64,000 nucleotides of DNA, taken from contig CAZRGM010000039.1 in the NCBI GenBank assembly GCA_964599635.1, positions 62,001 through 126,000 on the forward strand, given 5' to 3'. The DNA is from WJMT01 sp964599635 (GTDB taxonomy: Bacteria; Acidobacteriota; Aminicenantia; Aminicenantales; Aminicenantaceae). This document shows positions 7,679 to 15,911 of the stretch, piece by piece. The translations under genes were made by a program, and so were the position numbers. Below the pieces are notes generated by a model that saw nothing but the letters and a program-made list of their open reading frames with translations, was not told the DNA's origin and searched no databases. Within the stretch, counting starts at the first letter, position 1. Each line of letters begins with the position of its first letter.

Positions 7679-9814
7679 TTAATCGACATTTTTTATGAAT
7701 AATTCAGGATATTGGCTCATTTTTTTTTGGAGTTTATTTATGATGTCTTTAACTTCAGGTTGGTCAGTTTTGATTTCTAATGATTTTTTGAATAGTTTTA
7801 AGGCCTGTTCTTTTTTCCCAAGTTCCAAATAAATTTTTCCCGCTTCTGTGTGAGCTTCAGCATTTTCTGGGTATAATTTCAGTGCAATATCAATAAGCAA
7901 AAAGAGTTCCTCTAGTTTTTCTGCCTTTTGAAGCTTTTCCGCAAAAGAACTGAAATGGTCAAAACTTACAGGATTTAAAGAGTGAGATTCTTTATAGAAT
8001 TTAAATGAGTCTTCACTATCATTTTTAAGCACATAGCATTCGGCAAGAAGGAGAAGAATCAAAGAATTATCCGGATAAATTCCTGTGCTTTTTTGAAGAA
8101 GGGACATGGCTTTATCTATTTGATTATTCCTCATGAATGAATAGGCTGAACCTATAATTTCCTCTGAGAAATCAGGATAAATTCTTGATTTTTGTGAGAA
8201 TTGTTCTAATTTTTGCAGTAAAGCAGCAAAATCTGTTTCAATAGTGATGTGCAGGGTTCGAAACTCGTCCGTATAAGTTTGCTCCCAATCTTTTTGAAGT
8301 TTTTGAATGATTTGGTTGGTTTCTTTTCTGAATCTAAAATCAGAAGCCAGTTTGATATAGTCTGAAAAGAAGGCCAAGGGACCTGATTGATGATATTCTC
8401 TAAGCTTAGAGAGGCCATAAGCTTTATCAAGATAAGAGGCCATATGGACTCCCATTTTTATAAAAGGCATTCCTTCTGAAGGATGAATTCCATTTTTTAA
8501 TTTATTTTGGGCCTCTTTAAAGCTTGTTCTCAGTGTGTTTTTTCTAGTGTATTTATTAAAATAATCAAATGATTGGCTGATTTCTTTTCGGCTTTCTGCC
8601 ATTTGTAAACCGAAGTAATCATATTGGCTGAGTCCGTAATTAAATATCTGGGATAGGGCGTTGTAAACCGCCTGTTCATAAGCGTCCAGGACAAAACCGG
8701 TGCTGTTTAGATCTTGTTTTAGGATAAGCTCGGAGAGAGTATTGATGTAAGGGGAGAGATCGGCACCTTCAAGATTTGTCCCAACTGAAACAGCAAATTT
8801 TTCAGTGGGAAAGATAAGAAGGTGTGTTCTTGTTTCAGGCTGTGAGCCGCTGTGAGCCACCATAAAATGACCTTTTAGGGGGGATAACCTCCATCCCATC
8901 CCGTACCAAGTCAATTGTCCCTCTTTCGTAGTCATAGAGGTAAAAAGCAAATCCCACGTTTCAGGTTTTAGAATTTTTTTCTCGCAGATTCCTTTAGAAT
9001 ATTTCAAAAGATCTATCACTGTGGAACGAGTCCCTCCGGCGGCAAACCGGCTGGATATGTCCACAAATTCCGAATTTTTTATTTCCCCGTCTATCAGGCG
9101 ATACCCCTGGACTCGATGGGGGATTAGTTCTTCGGGAGAGTCCATTCTGGAATCATTCATGCCTAAAGGATGAAAAACATTTTTTCTGATATACTCTCCA
9201 TAAGATTCGCCTGAGGCTTCCTCGATAACCGCACCCAGCAGGTTGAATCCATAACTGGAATAATTGTATTTAGTCCCTGGTTCGGCTACCAGCTCAAAAT
9301 CTTTAAATACAGATACAGCCTGTTCAGTGTTCATGTGATCCTTGAAATGACCTTCCTTGTCATAGTCTTTGTAGTGGCTGATTCCACTCAGATGGCCCAG
9401 AAGCTGGCGCACGGTGATAGGCCACTTTTTTTGAGGAAAGTAAGGTACGTAGGACTGGACTTCTTTATCTAGATCAATTTTTCCTTCTTCAACTAGCTTG
9501 AGAACCGCTAAAGCTGTGAAAGTTTTTGATACAGAGGCCATGCGATAAGAGCTTTGAGGTTTGGCCTTGACCATGTTTTCAAGGTCTGAGTAGCCAAATC
9601 CTCTAGCCCAGGTAAAATCATCTTTCATAAAGCCTATAGAAAGTCCGGGGATTTTATCTATCTTCATCTTTTTATCAACATACTGCTCAAATTTTTGGAT
9701 GGCTTCGCCAAAATCTTGATCTTCTTTTTGGATTTCTAAATCCGAGTATAGATTTGAATTTAAGAATAGGAAGCTGAGGAGTATCAGAACAAAGGTTGTT
9801 GCTTTTTTAATCAT
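7679..9814 (-). CDS. Exported serine beta-lactamase-fold protein with C-terminal TPR region
   Basis: 711 residues from the ATG at 9814, chosen over the longer frame (to 9853) because it opens with a signal peptide (MIKKATTFVLILLSFLFL) and is preceded by AGGA. Residues about 20-370 are a class C beta-lactamase/DD-peptidase domain: SVSK is the SxxK motif, YSSYGF supplies the YxN position and HSGSQ the last triad. Residues about 380-510 are a helical linker, and about 530-700 contain tetratricopeptide repeats (for example AEAHTEAGKIYLELGKKEQA). Probably a secreted hydrolase with a protein-docking tail. Substrate unknown. Confidence 0.85.
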   Translation of the reverse strand: MIKKATTFVLILLSFLFLNSNLYSDLEIQKEDQDFGEAIQKFEQYVDKKMKIDKIPGLSIGFMKDDFTWARGFGYSDLENMVKAKPQSSYRMASVSKTFTALAVLKLVEEGKIDLDKEVQSYVPYFPQKKWPITVRQLLGHLSGISHYKDYDKEGHFKDHMNTEQAVSVFKDFELVAEPGTKYNYSSYGFNLLGAVIEEASGESYGEYIRKNVFHPLGMNDSRMDSPEELIPHRVQGYRLIDGEIKNSEFVDISSRFAAGGTRSTVIDLLKYSKGICEKKILKPETWDLLFTSMTTKEGQLTWYGMGWRLSPLKGHFMVAHSGSQPETRTHLLIFPTEKFAVSVGTNLEGADLSPYINTLSELILKQDLNSTGFVLDAYEQAVYNALSQIFNYGLSQYDYFGLQMAESRKEISQSFDYFNKYTRKNTLRTSFKEAQNKLKNGIHPSEGMPFIKMGVHMASYLDKAYGLSKLREYHQSGPLAFFSDYIKLASDFRFRKETNQIIQKLQKDWEQTYTDEFRTLHITIETDFAALLQKLEQFSQKSRIYPDFSEEIIGSAYSFMRNNQIDKAMSLLQKSTGIYPDNSLILLLLAECYVLKNDSEDSFKFYKESHSLNPVSFDHFSSFAEKLQKAEKLEELFLLIDIALKLYPENAEAHTEAGKIYLELGKKEQALKLFKKSLEIKTDQPEVKDIINKLQKKMSQYPELFIKNVD

Positions 9815-9906
9815 TTTTTCAATTCCTGTGAGTTGATTTAAGTAAAACACCATTCATTATATTATACATTCTTGGAATCAAATAAAGTTTTTTGGCGGAT
9901 TCATTT

Positions 9907-9936
9907 TTGACATTTTGTGTTTTTGTTGTCTAGTAT
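9907..9936 (+). promoter_or_regulatory. Putative sigma-70 promoter (distal)
   Basis: TTGACA, 18-base spacer, TAGTAT. It would start a leader of about 205 bases for the peptidase gene at 10150, running through the structured segment at 9968-10016. Confidence 0.5.
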
Positions 9937-9967
9937 AGGGTCAAATTAAGCGAGGGAATTTCCAGCA

Positions 9968-10016
9968 GCAGGGCACCTGCTGACCTCTTGAATACTTTTT
10001 CGGCAGTGGGGGTGCC
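9968..10016 (+). other. Leader segment with two mutually exclusive stems
   Basis: CAGCAGG-GCA-CCTGCTG is a perfect 7-bp hairpin. Alternatively GGCACC and TGCTG in its right arm can pair with CGGCA and GGTGCC about 30 bases downstream. The region is more GC-rich than its surroundings and directly follows the distal promoter. I do not recognise it as a known riboswitch class. It could equally be a remnant of mobile DNA. Confidence 0.3.
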
Positions 10017-10033
10017 TGAATTGGATTTATGTT

Positions 10034-10063
10034 TTGACTTTATATTTTTATTCTATGTATGAT
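10034..10063 (+). promoter_or_regulatory. Putative sigma-70 promoter (proximal)
   Basis: TTGACT, 18-base spacer, TATGAT. The last base of the -10 box touches the left flank of the miniature element copy D, so the transcript would begin within that element. Confidence 0.45.
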
Positions 10064-10122
10064 TAACCTGAACCATTTATAAAAGATGGAAATGTTTTTA
10101 ACTTTTGAATAATCTAGGTAAG
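10063..10122 (-). mobile_element. MITE copy D, internally deleted to 52 bp
   Basis: 10067-10118 starts CCTGAACCATTTATAAAAGA and ends TTGAATAATCTAGG. The left 35 bases match the end of copy B (same strand sense as written), and the right 14 match the other end of B, so about 200 internal bases are missing. Flanks are TTAA and TAAG, not identical. It sits 31 bases before the start of the peptidase gene. Confidence 0.65.
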
Positions 10123-10149
10123 ACCCCCAAATCGTTTTAAGGAGGTATC

Positions 10150-11304
10150 ATGTCTATTAAAAACTTCAAAAAATATTTTATATTCGCTTTTCTGACTGCT
10201 GTTTTCATTCTTTTCCCGACTGGTTTAAAGGCACAGAAAGAGAATAAGGCGTATCAATTCACAGTCACTCATGAAGTCAAGCACACTCCAGTCAAAGACC
10301 AAGCCCGTACAGGGACCTGCTGGTGCTTTTCAACGGTTTCTTTTATAGAATCCGAAGCTATGCGTTTGGGAGCTGATATTCTGGATATTTCTGAAATGTT
10401 TATTGTCTATAACAACTACCAGAAGAAAGCGGAGAACTATATTCAGATGCACGGCACTGCCAATTTCGGTCAGGGGGGGCTGAGTCATGATGTGATGGAT
10501 CGATTTCGAGAAAAAGGAATCGTTCCTGAGTCCGTGTATAATGGGATGAGACTGGGTAAAGATACCCATGACCACAGTGAGATGTTTCGTGTTCTGAAGG
10601 GGCTTGTGGATGGTGTGGTCTCATCAAGACAGCCCACCATTCAGTGGAAAACTGCCTTGGCAGGAGTTTTGAACGCTTACTTAGGTATACCTCCGGAAAA
10701 GTTTGAGTATGAAGGCAAAACGTACACTCCCCACACTTTTGCTGAAGAAAAAGTTATGATTGATCCTGATCACTATGTGGAACTCACCTCATATACCTGG
10801 GCCCCTTTTTTCGGCAAGTGTATGCTGAAGGTCCCTGACAATTGGATTTATAATGATGATTTTTACAATATACCTCTAGACGAGTTAGAACGAGTGGTGG
10901 ACTATGCCATTGAAAACGGCTATTCGGTGGTCTGGGATGGAGATGTCAGCGAAAAGAGCTTTTCCAGTCGTGACAAAGGTTATGCGATTCTGCCCAAAAA
11001 GGAGCTGGCTGATGAGATTACAGAACCTGTGGAAGAAATGGAAGTGAATCAAAAGAGCCGCCAGGAAACTTTTGACAGTTACCGGACGACTGATGACCAC
11101 CTGATGCACTTTGTGGGCCTAGCTGAAGATCAGAAGGGGAATGTTTATTATTACATCAAAAATTCAGGTGGAGCCGAGGGCGTTTACCATGGCTATCTCT
11201 TTATGTCTAAACCCTATTTCCGCATGAAAACAACGGCTGTCATGGTGCACCGCGATGCTCTCCCTTCGGACCTGAAACAGAAGTTAGAGCTTCCCAAGAA
11301 ATAA
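10150..11304 (+). CDS. Secreted C1B cysteine peptidase (bleomycin hydrolase/PepC-like)
   Basis: 384 residues. An N-terminal signal peptide ends near LFPTGLKAQ. The papain-type site follows: VKDQARTGTCWCF supplies the oxyanion Gln and catalytic Cys57, DDHLMHFVG the His, and YYIKNSGG the Asn. C1B enzymes such as bleomycin hydrolase and PepC are normally cytoplasmic aminopeptidases; secreted homologues are known in Bacteroidetes and Acidobacteria-like genomes. A strong TAAGGAGG site lies six bases before the ATG. Two promoter-like sequences and a deleted repeat element lie upstream. No partner gene is evident. Confidence 0.88.
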   Translation: MSIKNFKKYFIFAFLTAVFILFPTGLKAQKENKAYQFTVTHEVKHTPVKDQARTGTCWCFSTVSFIESEAMRLGADILDISEMFIVYNNYQKKAENYIQMHGTANFGQGGLSHDVMDRFREKGIVPESVYNGMRLGKDTHDHSEMFRVLKGLVDGVVSSRQPTIQWKTALAGVLNAYLGIPPEKFEYEGKTYTPHTFAEEKVMIDPDHYVELTSYTWAPFFGKCMLKVPDNWIYNDDFYNIPLDELERVVDYAIENGYSVVWDGDVSEKSFSSRDKGYAILPKKELADEITEPVEEMEVNQKSRQETFDSYRTTDDHLMHFVGLAEDQKGNVYYYIKNSGGAEGVYHGYLFMSKPYFRMKTTAVMVHRDALPSDLKQKLELPKK

Positions 11305-11373
11305 TAGTCAAAAAAAGAGTTTCTCCATATAAACTGATTGTTAAATAGAGGAATTGAAAAAAGGGAATTCAAA

Positions 11374-11868
11374 ATGACTTCTTTTCTATCGCCGATTGAA
11401 TTCAAACCTATCGGGATCATTTATAGTCCGTTTAAAGATCCCCGGGGCATGCCTATCCAACCCACTGGGGCTTCTGGAGTCAAAGGTACTGTAGAGGTAT
11501 TTGAAAAGTATCGAGCCGGTTTAAAAGACCTGGACGGCTTCTCACACATCATTCTGTTGTACTTTTTTCACCAGTCAGAGGGATTTAAACTGCAGGTCGT
11601 GCCCTTTATGGATTCGAAACGGCGGGGAGTCTTTTCCACTCGGGCACCCAAACGACCCAACTCAATCGGTCTTTCTGTCGTAAAGCTCAATAAGATCAAA
11701 AACGGCGTTTTGTATATCCAGAACGTGGACATCCTTGACCAAACGCCTCTCCTTGATATTAAGCCGTATGTGCCAGAATTTGGGGACCAAGCCAAATTTC
11801 GGATAGGCTGGCTTGAAAAATCAGGAAAAAGGGTTTCAAATAAGAAGTCTGATGACCGTTTTAAATAG
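11374..11868 (+). CDS. trmO: tRNA t6A37 methyltransferase TrmO (YaeB/VirR fold)
   Basis: 164 residues from the ATG at 11374, which is preceded by AAAAAAGGGA; the frame opens earlier at a TTG (11338) but those codons do not resemble the family. The TrmO blocks are present: IGIIYSPFKDPRGMPIQP, GVKGTVEV, then GVFSTRAPKRPNSIGLSVV, the SAM-binding core. The enzyme N6-methylates threonylcarbamoyladenosine 37 in tRNA-Thr. It is the length of the single-domain form, lacking the C-terminal extension of E. coli TsaA. It converges on mutY with an 11-base gap. Confidence 0.9.
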   Translation: MTSFLSPIEFKPIGIIYSPFKDPRGMPIQPTGASGVKGTVEVFEKYRAGLKDLDGFSHIILLYFFHQSEGFKLQVVPFMDSKRRGVFSTRAPKRPNSIGLSVVKLNKIKNGVLYIQNVDILDQTPLLDIKPYVPEFGDQAKFRIGWLEKSGKRVSNKKSDDRFK

Positions 11869-11879
11869 GATTAGACAGG

Positions 11880-12950
11880 TCATATGTGTTTTCCTTTTAT
11901 AAATTGGATAACTTTAACGGATCCGGAAGGGAAAGGATAATTCTGAAATTCTTGAAGGGTTACCCATTTGTGGGTTTGATGATTTAATTTTGGTTTTTCT
12001 TTCAATGCACATTGAAAAACATCCAGAGTCACCCGAAATTGTGTATAGGAGTGGTACACACGGGTGAGAAATGGGCCCACTTTCACTTCCAGACCCACTT
12101 CTTCTTTGATTTCTCTTTGAAGGGCTTGCTGAGGTGTTTCTCCGTCTCTTATTTTTCCACCCGGGAACTCCCAGAGATCTGACATGAGTCCTGTAGAAGC
12201 TCTTTTTTGAATCAAGTATCGCTGGCTGTGGTTTATGATTCCTAAAACGGCTTTGATTTTGTGGAATTCTCGTTTTTTGGGTTTAGGGATGATCTCCTGA
12301 GTCCCTGATTGAAAAGCTTTACAGTATTTTTGGATGGGGCATAGAAGACAGGAGGGATTCTGAGGCCGGCAGATCAAGGCTCCTAGTTCCATAAGCGCTT
12401 GATTGAATTGGCTTGATTTTTGAGGAATAAAAACGGTCGTGAGAAATGGTCTGAGGATTTTATCTGAGGAAGGATTGGATTCCTCATTCAGGTTTTGAAT
12501 TCTTAATAAAACTCGGCGGATGTTTCCATCTAGAACAGGGTAGGGCTTTTTGAAAGCAAAACTGAGAACAGCGGCTGTAGTATAGGGACCGAAACCAGGG
12601 AGGCTCTTGAGTTGGGAAAAGGTTTGAGGGATTTGTCCTTGATGTTTTTCCATAATGATTTTTGAGGCTTGATGAAGGTTTTTGGCTCTCTGGTAATAAC
12701 CCAGCCCTTCCCAAGCTTTGAGAACCTTTTGGAGGGAGCTTTGACTTAAAGTTTGGATGTCTGGAAATATCTGAATCCACTTTTTGTAATAGGGGAGAAC
12801 GGTTTGAACGGTAGTCTGCTGGAGCATGACTTCTGAAATCCATATTTTATACGGATCTTGGGTTTCTCTCCAGGGAAGCTCCCTTTGGTAATGATGGTAC
12901 CATTGAAGCAGCTTTTCTTGGAAATCCGTTTTATCTTCTTTTTTAAGCAT
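11880..12950 (-). CDS. mutY: A/G-specific adenine DNA glycosylase
   Basis: 356 residues. The N-terminal domain carries SEVMLQQTTV (catalytic Glu), the helix-hairpin-helix LPGFGPYTTAAVLSFAF and VLDGNIRRVL (catalytic Asp). The four-cysteine 4Fe-4S loop is intact (C-x6-C-x2-C-x5-C). The C-terminal third is a NUDIX-like domain with the remnant box GGKIRDGETPQQALQREIKE, which recognises 8-oxoguanine. The enzyme removes adenine mispaired with 8-oxoG. All key residues are present, so it should be active. Single gene, start ATG at 12950. Confidence 0.95.
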   Translation of the reverse strand: MLKKEDKTDFQEKLLQWYHHYQRELPWRETQDPYKIWISEVMLQQTTVQTVLPYYKKWIQIFPDIQTLSQSSLQKVLKAWEGLGYYQRAKNLHQASKIIMEKHQGQIPQTFSQLKSLPGFGPYTTAAVLSFAFKKPYPVLDGNIRRVLLRIQNLNEESNPSSDKILRPFLTTVFIPQKSSQFNQALMELGALICRPQNPSCLLCPIQKYCKAFQSGTQEIIPKPKKREFHKIKAVLGIINHSQRYLIQKRASTGLMSDLWEFPGGKIRDGETPQQALQREIKEEVGLEVKVGPFLTRVYHSYTQFRVTLDVFQCALKEKPKLNHQTHKWVTLQEFQNYPFPSGSVKVIQFIKGKHI

Positions 12951-13052
12951 GATTTGAAACCTATCTATTCTATCTTAAAGAAAATCAATTTTTAAGAATT
13001 TTTTGAGTGTCTATAATTTGACAGATTAAGGCACATATTGACATCCTTTTAA

Positions 13053-15149
13053 TTATTTTGATCTATAGAAAGAAATATAAAGATTTTGTTCTCTTTTTAT
13101 TTCTATAGGATTTTTGAAAATCAATCTGTATGGATCCTGTTCTGAAAGTAATCGACATTCAATGTTATCAGAATCTAAGGTGCAGGTCTTTATGGATTTC
13201 CAGGGATAGGGGGAAGAAAAAGATATTTCTTTGAGCTTTAAACAGCCAAATTCAGCCTTTAATTTAATGCTTTGGGAGTCCAAAGAATAACTTCCCCAAC
13301 CGCTTCCCGTAGACCAAAAAGTATCAAAATCTTTTTGATTGATTTTTGGGGAAAAAGAGATGATGTGATTCACACCATCAAAGTGAAAACCAGAAAGAGC
13401 CAGCATCACAGCCCAGGATGCCATGGCTCTGGCATAATGATGACCGCATTCCAGTTCATCCCAAGGATTGCGGTTAAATCCTCTGTAGCGCTTCCTTATG
13501 GATTCAACGATTTTCAGACCTTTGTCTACACGCCCGGCATAGATGAGAGAAGCAGCTACTTGATACTCAATGCCGGTCCAGACTTCATCTGAATAAACAA
13601 AAGGAAGCGCGGGTCGGTTTCCTTTAGGCCATGAACAGAGCAAAAGTCCGGACTCTTCATTAAGAGCATAAACTCGTTGAACATTGGAAAATTGACTCAG
13701 GTCTTGATGGAAATTGTACTGGAATATAGAATCCAAAGCTTTATTTATGTGAGGTTTTTCCAGGACATATCCCAAGTTTGTGACAAAAGCAAGATATTGA
13801 CCTAAAAGCTGGTCAGATAGGCAACCCAAACCATACTGATATTTTGGATAGGATTGTTCATTTTTCAGAGTCGAAGCTTCCCCTCTAACAGATTTTTTTT
13901 CTGGATCTTCCGTTTCCTGATTTTTTCTTTTCAGTGACTTGAGATGTTCGGGAATGGTCAAACCTGCTAAAACATTGACTTGTTGGATGTAGTATTCTCC
14001 GTTCCACAAGGTCTCATCATGAATTTTTGATCCCTGTTTAAAAATATTTTCATACAGATCAGCGTTTTCCCCCTCTCCAAGAGCTTCAGCCATTTCTGAA
14101 GCTGCTTTGAGAGCCGCTAAGTAGAGGGAACCGGTCATGGTGTTGGGTCCATAATATTCAATATCATAAGTGTTGTGCTGTTCACCCTCCATGACTCCGT
14201 TTTTATCAGGATCCCACGGCATTTTCAGCATTTCCTGCTGCCATTTATTTTCTTCTTGCACGTGCCCCACTCCATTCCAGGCGAATTCAAGAGCTTTTTT
14301 TACCTTCGGCCAAAGTTTTTTGAGCCATTCGGTATCCCCAGATAGTTTCCATTCCCTGTAAACTCTCACGATATTCCCCATCTGACCGTCCGCACATGGC
14401 TTGAATTTCCACCAATAGTCTCCAAGGGGCATGAGGGTTCTGAAAACCTGATATCCATTGTCAAAAGTATTGTGGAGGAAGTCGGTTTCTCTAAAACTGC
14501 GCTCCAAAGAGGGAAATAGATAAGCCATGGTGTTTTCATAGTTCCAAACATGAGTGCAGTTCATAGGACAGCATCCGCTGTTGTCTGTTAACCCTTCAAA
14601 TCCAAAAGCTTTTCCCTGTTCAGTGCGGATCAAAAGATTGGTTTTTAGAGAGGATGTCTGCGAAGATAAGGCATCGATGACATAGGATGGATAAGTGGAA
14701 GAGAACAGAATATCATGAAAAGCTTTGGTATCTGAATAAAGTTCAGAAATATTTTCGATGAGATAAACGGCAGCATCTAAAGAGTCTTTGAATTGAGTGG
14801 AATAATAGTTTCGAAATAATTTTCCCATGACTTCCTTTTCTCTGTTCCAATAATTTTCCCGGTTGGGAAAATACCACGTCAGATAAAAAGGGATGGTTGT
14901 TTCTTCGCCAGGTTTTAATTCAACCTGAACCAGGAGAGAAGATACATCACTCCGTTCTTCAGGAGATTCCTGGGCAACTTTAGTTTCAGTTATTTTCCCG
15001 TCATCTGAAAAATCATCCCAGAAAACATGAGCGTTGTCCCACCATCCTCCTCTATACCATCTCGTCTGCACATTTATATGTGTGTTTGTGGTGGCATAAG
15101 TCATGCTGCCAAATTCCAGAGAATCGGATTCAGGACGGTTTGAAGTCAT
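13053..15149 (-). CDS. GH116 (GBA2-like) glycosidase, catalytic C-terminal part of a split gene
   Basis: 698 residues of an (alpha/alpha)6-barrel glycosidase of family GH116, which includes human GBA2 and bacterial beta-glucosidases/xylosidases. GEQHNTYDIEYYGPN and SDQLLGQ blocks, which I recall as holding the nucleophile and acid/base regions, are intact, as is LECGHHYARAMASW near the end. The reading frame is the same as that of 15174-15803; only a TAA at 15174-15176 separates them. The Met at 15149 is internal to the domain (in GIRMTS) and has no ribosome site, so it is unlikely to be a real start. No in-frame damage is seen elsewhere. Confidence 0.85.
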   Translation of the reverse strand: MTSNRPESDSLEFGSMTYATTNTHINVQTRWYRGGWWDNAHVFWDDFSDDGKITETKVAQESPEERSDVSSLLVQVELKPGEETTIPFYLTWYFPNRENYWNREKEVMGKLFRNYYSTQFKDSLDAAVYLIENISELYSDTKAFHDILFSSTYPSYVIDALSSQTSSLKTNLLIRTEQGKAFGFEGLTDNSGCCPMNCTHVWNYENTMAYLFPSLERSFRETDFLHNTFDNGYQVFRTLMPLGDYWWKFKPCADGQMGNIVRVYREWKLSGDTEWLKKLWPKVKKALEFAWNGVGHVQEENKWQQEMLKMPWDPDKNGVMEGEQHNTYDIEYYGPNTMTGSLYLAALKAASEMAEALGEGENADLYENIFKQGSKIHDETLWNGEYYIQQVNVLAGLTIPEHLKSLKRKNQETEDPEKKSVRGEASTLKNEQSYPKYQYGLGCLSDQLLGQYLAFVTNLGYVLEKPHINKALDSIFQYNFHQDLSQFSNVQRVYALNEESGLLLCSWPKGNRPALPFVYSDEVWTGIEYQVAASLIYAGRVDKGLKIVESIRKRYRGFNRNPWDELECGHHYARAMASWAVMLALSGFHFDGVNHIISFSPKINQKDFDTFWSTGSGWGSYSLDSQSIKLKAEFGCLKLKEISFSSPYPWKSIKTCTLDSDNIECRLLSEQDPYRLIFKNPIEIKREQNLYISFYRSK

Positions 15150-15173
15150 CCTGATTCCGCGGAAAAGTTGTTT

Positions 15174-15176
15174 TTA
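15174..15176 (-). other. In-frame TAA interrupting the GH116 gene
   Basis: The minus strand reads NQYI-stop-KQLFRGIRMTS in one continuous frame from 15803 to 13053 (916 codons). One base change to AAA, CAA, GAA, TCA, TTA, TAC or TAT would restore a full-length protein. Confidence 0.9.
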
Positions 15177-15803
15177 AATATATTGATTGAGATCTTTTCC
15201 ATATGTTTTCTTTCCGTTTTCGTTTTTGCTTTGAATAGGATTTTGCATGCTGAAGCAGAGGGATGCTTTAATTTTGAAGTTATTTTCATTGCTGAGCTTC
15301 CAGTTAAACACGGCTCCTGGGATTCCGCTTCTTTCAGGGTCTAAAGGGATAAAAGGATTATAGGTTTCTAAAATTATTTTTAGGGGAATGTGTTTATCCT
15401 TAAATTCAATCCAAGCAAAAGGATATTCTCCTCTAAAGAAGACTTCGTCAAACCGGGAGATACCTGGAAGCTGTGTTCTAGGGATTCCATTCCATGCCAC
15501 ATAAGGGGGAAAAAGCTTTCTTTCCAATATTTTTGCTGTAGGATTTTTTCCTTCAGGTTTCACCCAAATTGAAAAAAAAGTAAGGTTTGGAGCGATGCCT
15601 TTTGAAGGGAAGTTAAAGATCTCCATCTCTCGGATTTCTCCTCTTCCCCCTATAGTGATGTTTCCTGAGGCTAATCCTCCCACAGGAAAAGCAATGGTTC
15701 TTAGTTCTTCTTCAGTATAAATTTTTGTTCTATGAATACGAGCAGCATTTATAGATCCGGCCACTATCAACAAACAAGATAGAATGATGAATGATTTTTT
15801 CAT
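15174..15803 (-). CDS. GH116 glycosidase, N-terminal part of a split gene
   Basis: 209 residues. A signal peptide (MKKSFIILSCLLIVAGSINA) is followed by the GH116 N-terminal beta-sandwich with IAFPVGGLASGNITIGGRG and EIFNFPSKG, conserved in this family. Translation stops at the TAA at 15174 well inside the domain. On its own this piece lacks the catalytic barrel and should be inactive. Together the pieces make about 916 codons, a normal length for a secreted GH116 enzyme. Either a recent nonsense mutation, a sequencing/assembly error, or read-through explains it. Start ATG at 15803, next to a GGGGGG-like ribosome site. Confidence 0.85.
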   Translation of the reverse strand: MKKSFIILSCLLIVAGSINAARIHRTKIYTEEELRTIAFPVGGLASGNITIGGRGEIREMEIFNFPSKGIAPNLTFFSIWVKPEGKNPTAKILERKLFPPYVAWNGIPRTQLPGISRFDEVFFRGEYPFAWIEFKDKHIPLKIILETYNPFIPLDPERSGIPGAVFNWKLSNENNFKIKASLCFSMQNPIQSKNENGKKTYGKDLNQYI

Positions 15804-15911
15804 TTTTCCCCCCAGAAGATGATATAATAAACATACAGTTATGCTTATATCAGAGGAAATTCGTTATGTCAAAACAATAAGTGTCCATAAACAAGCTCCA
15901 TAAAAAATAAA

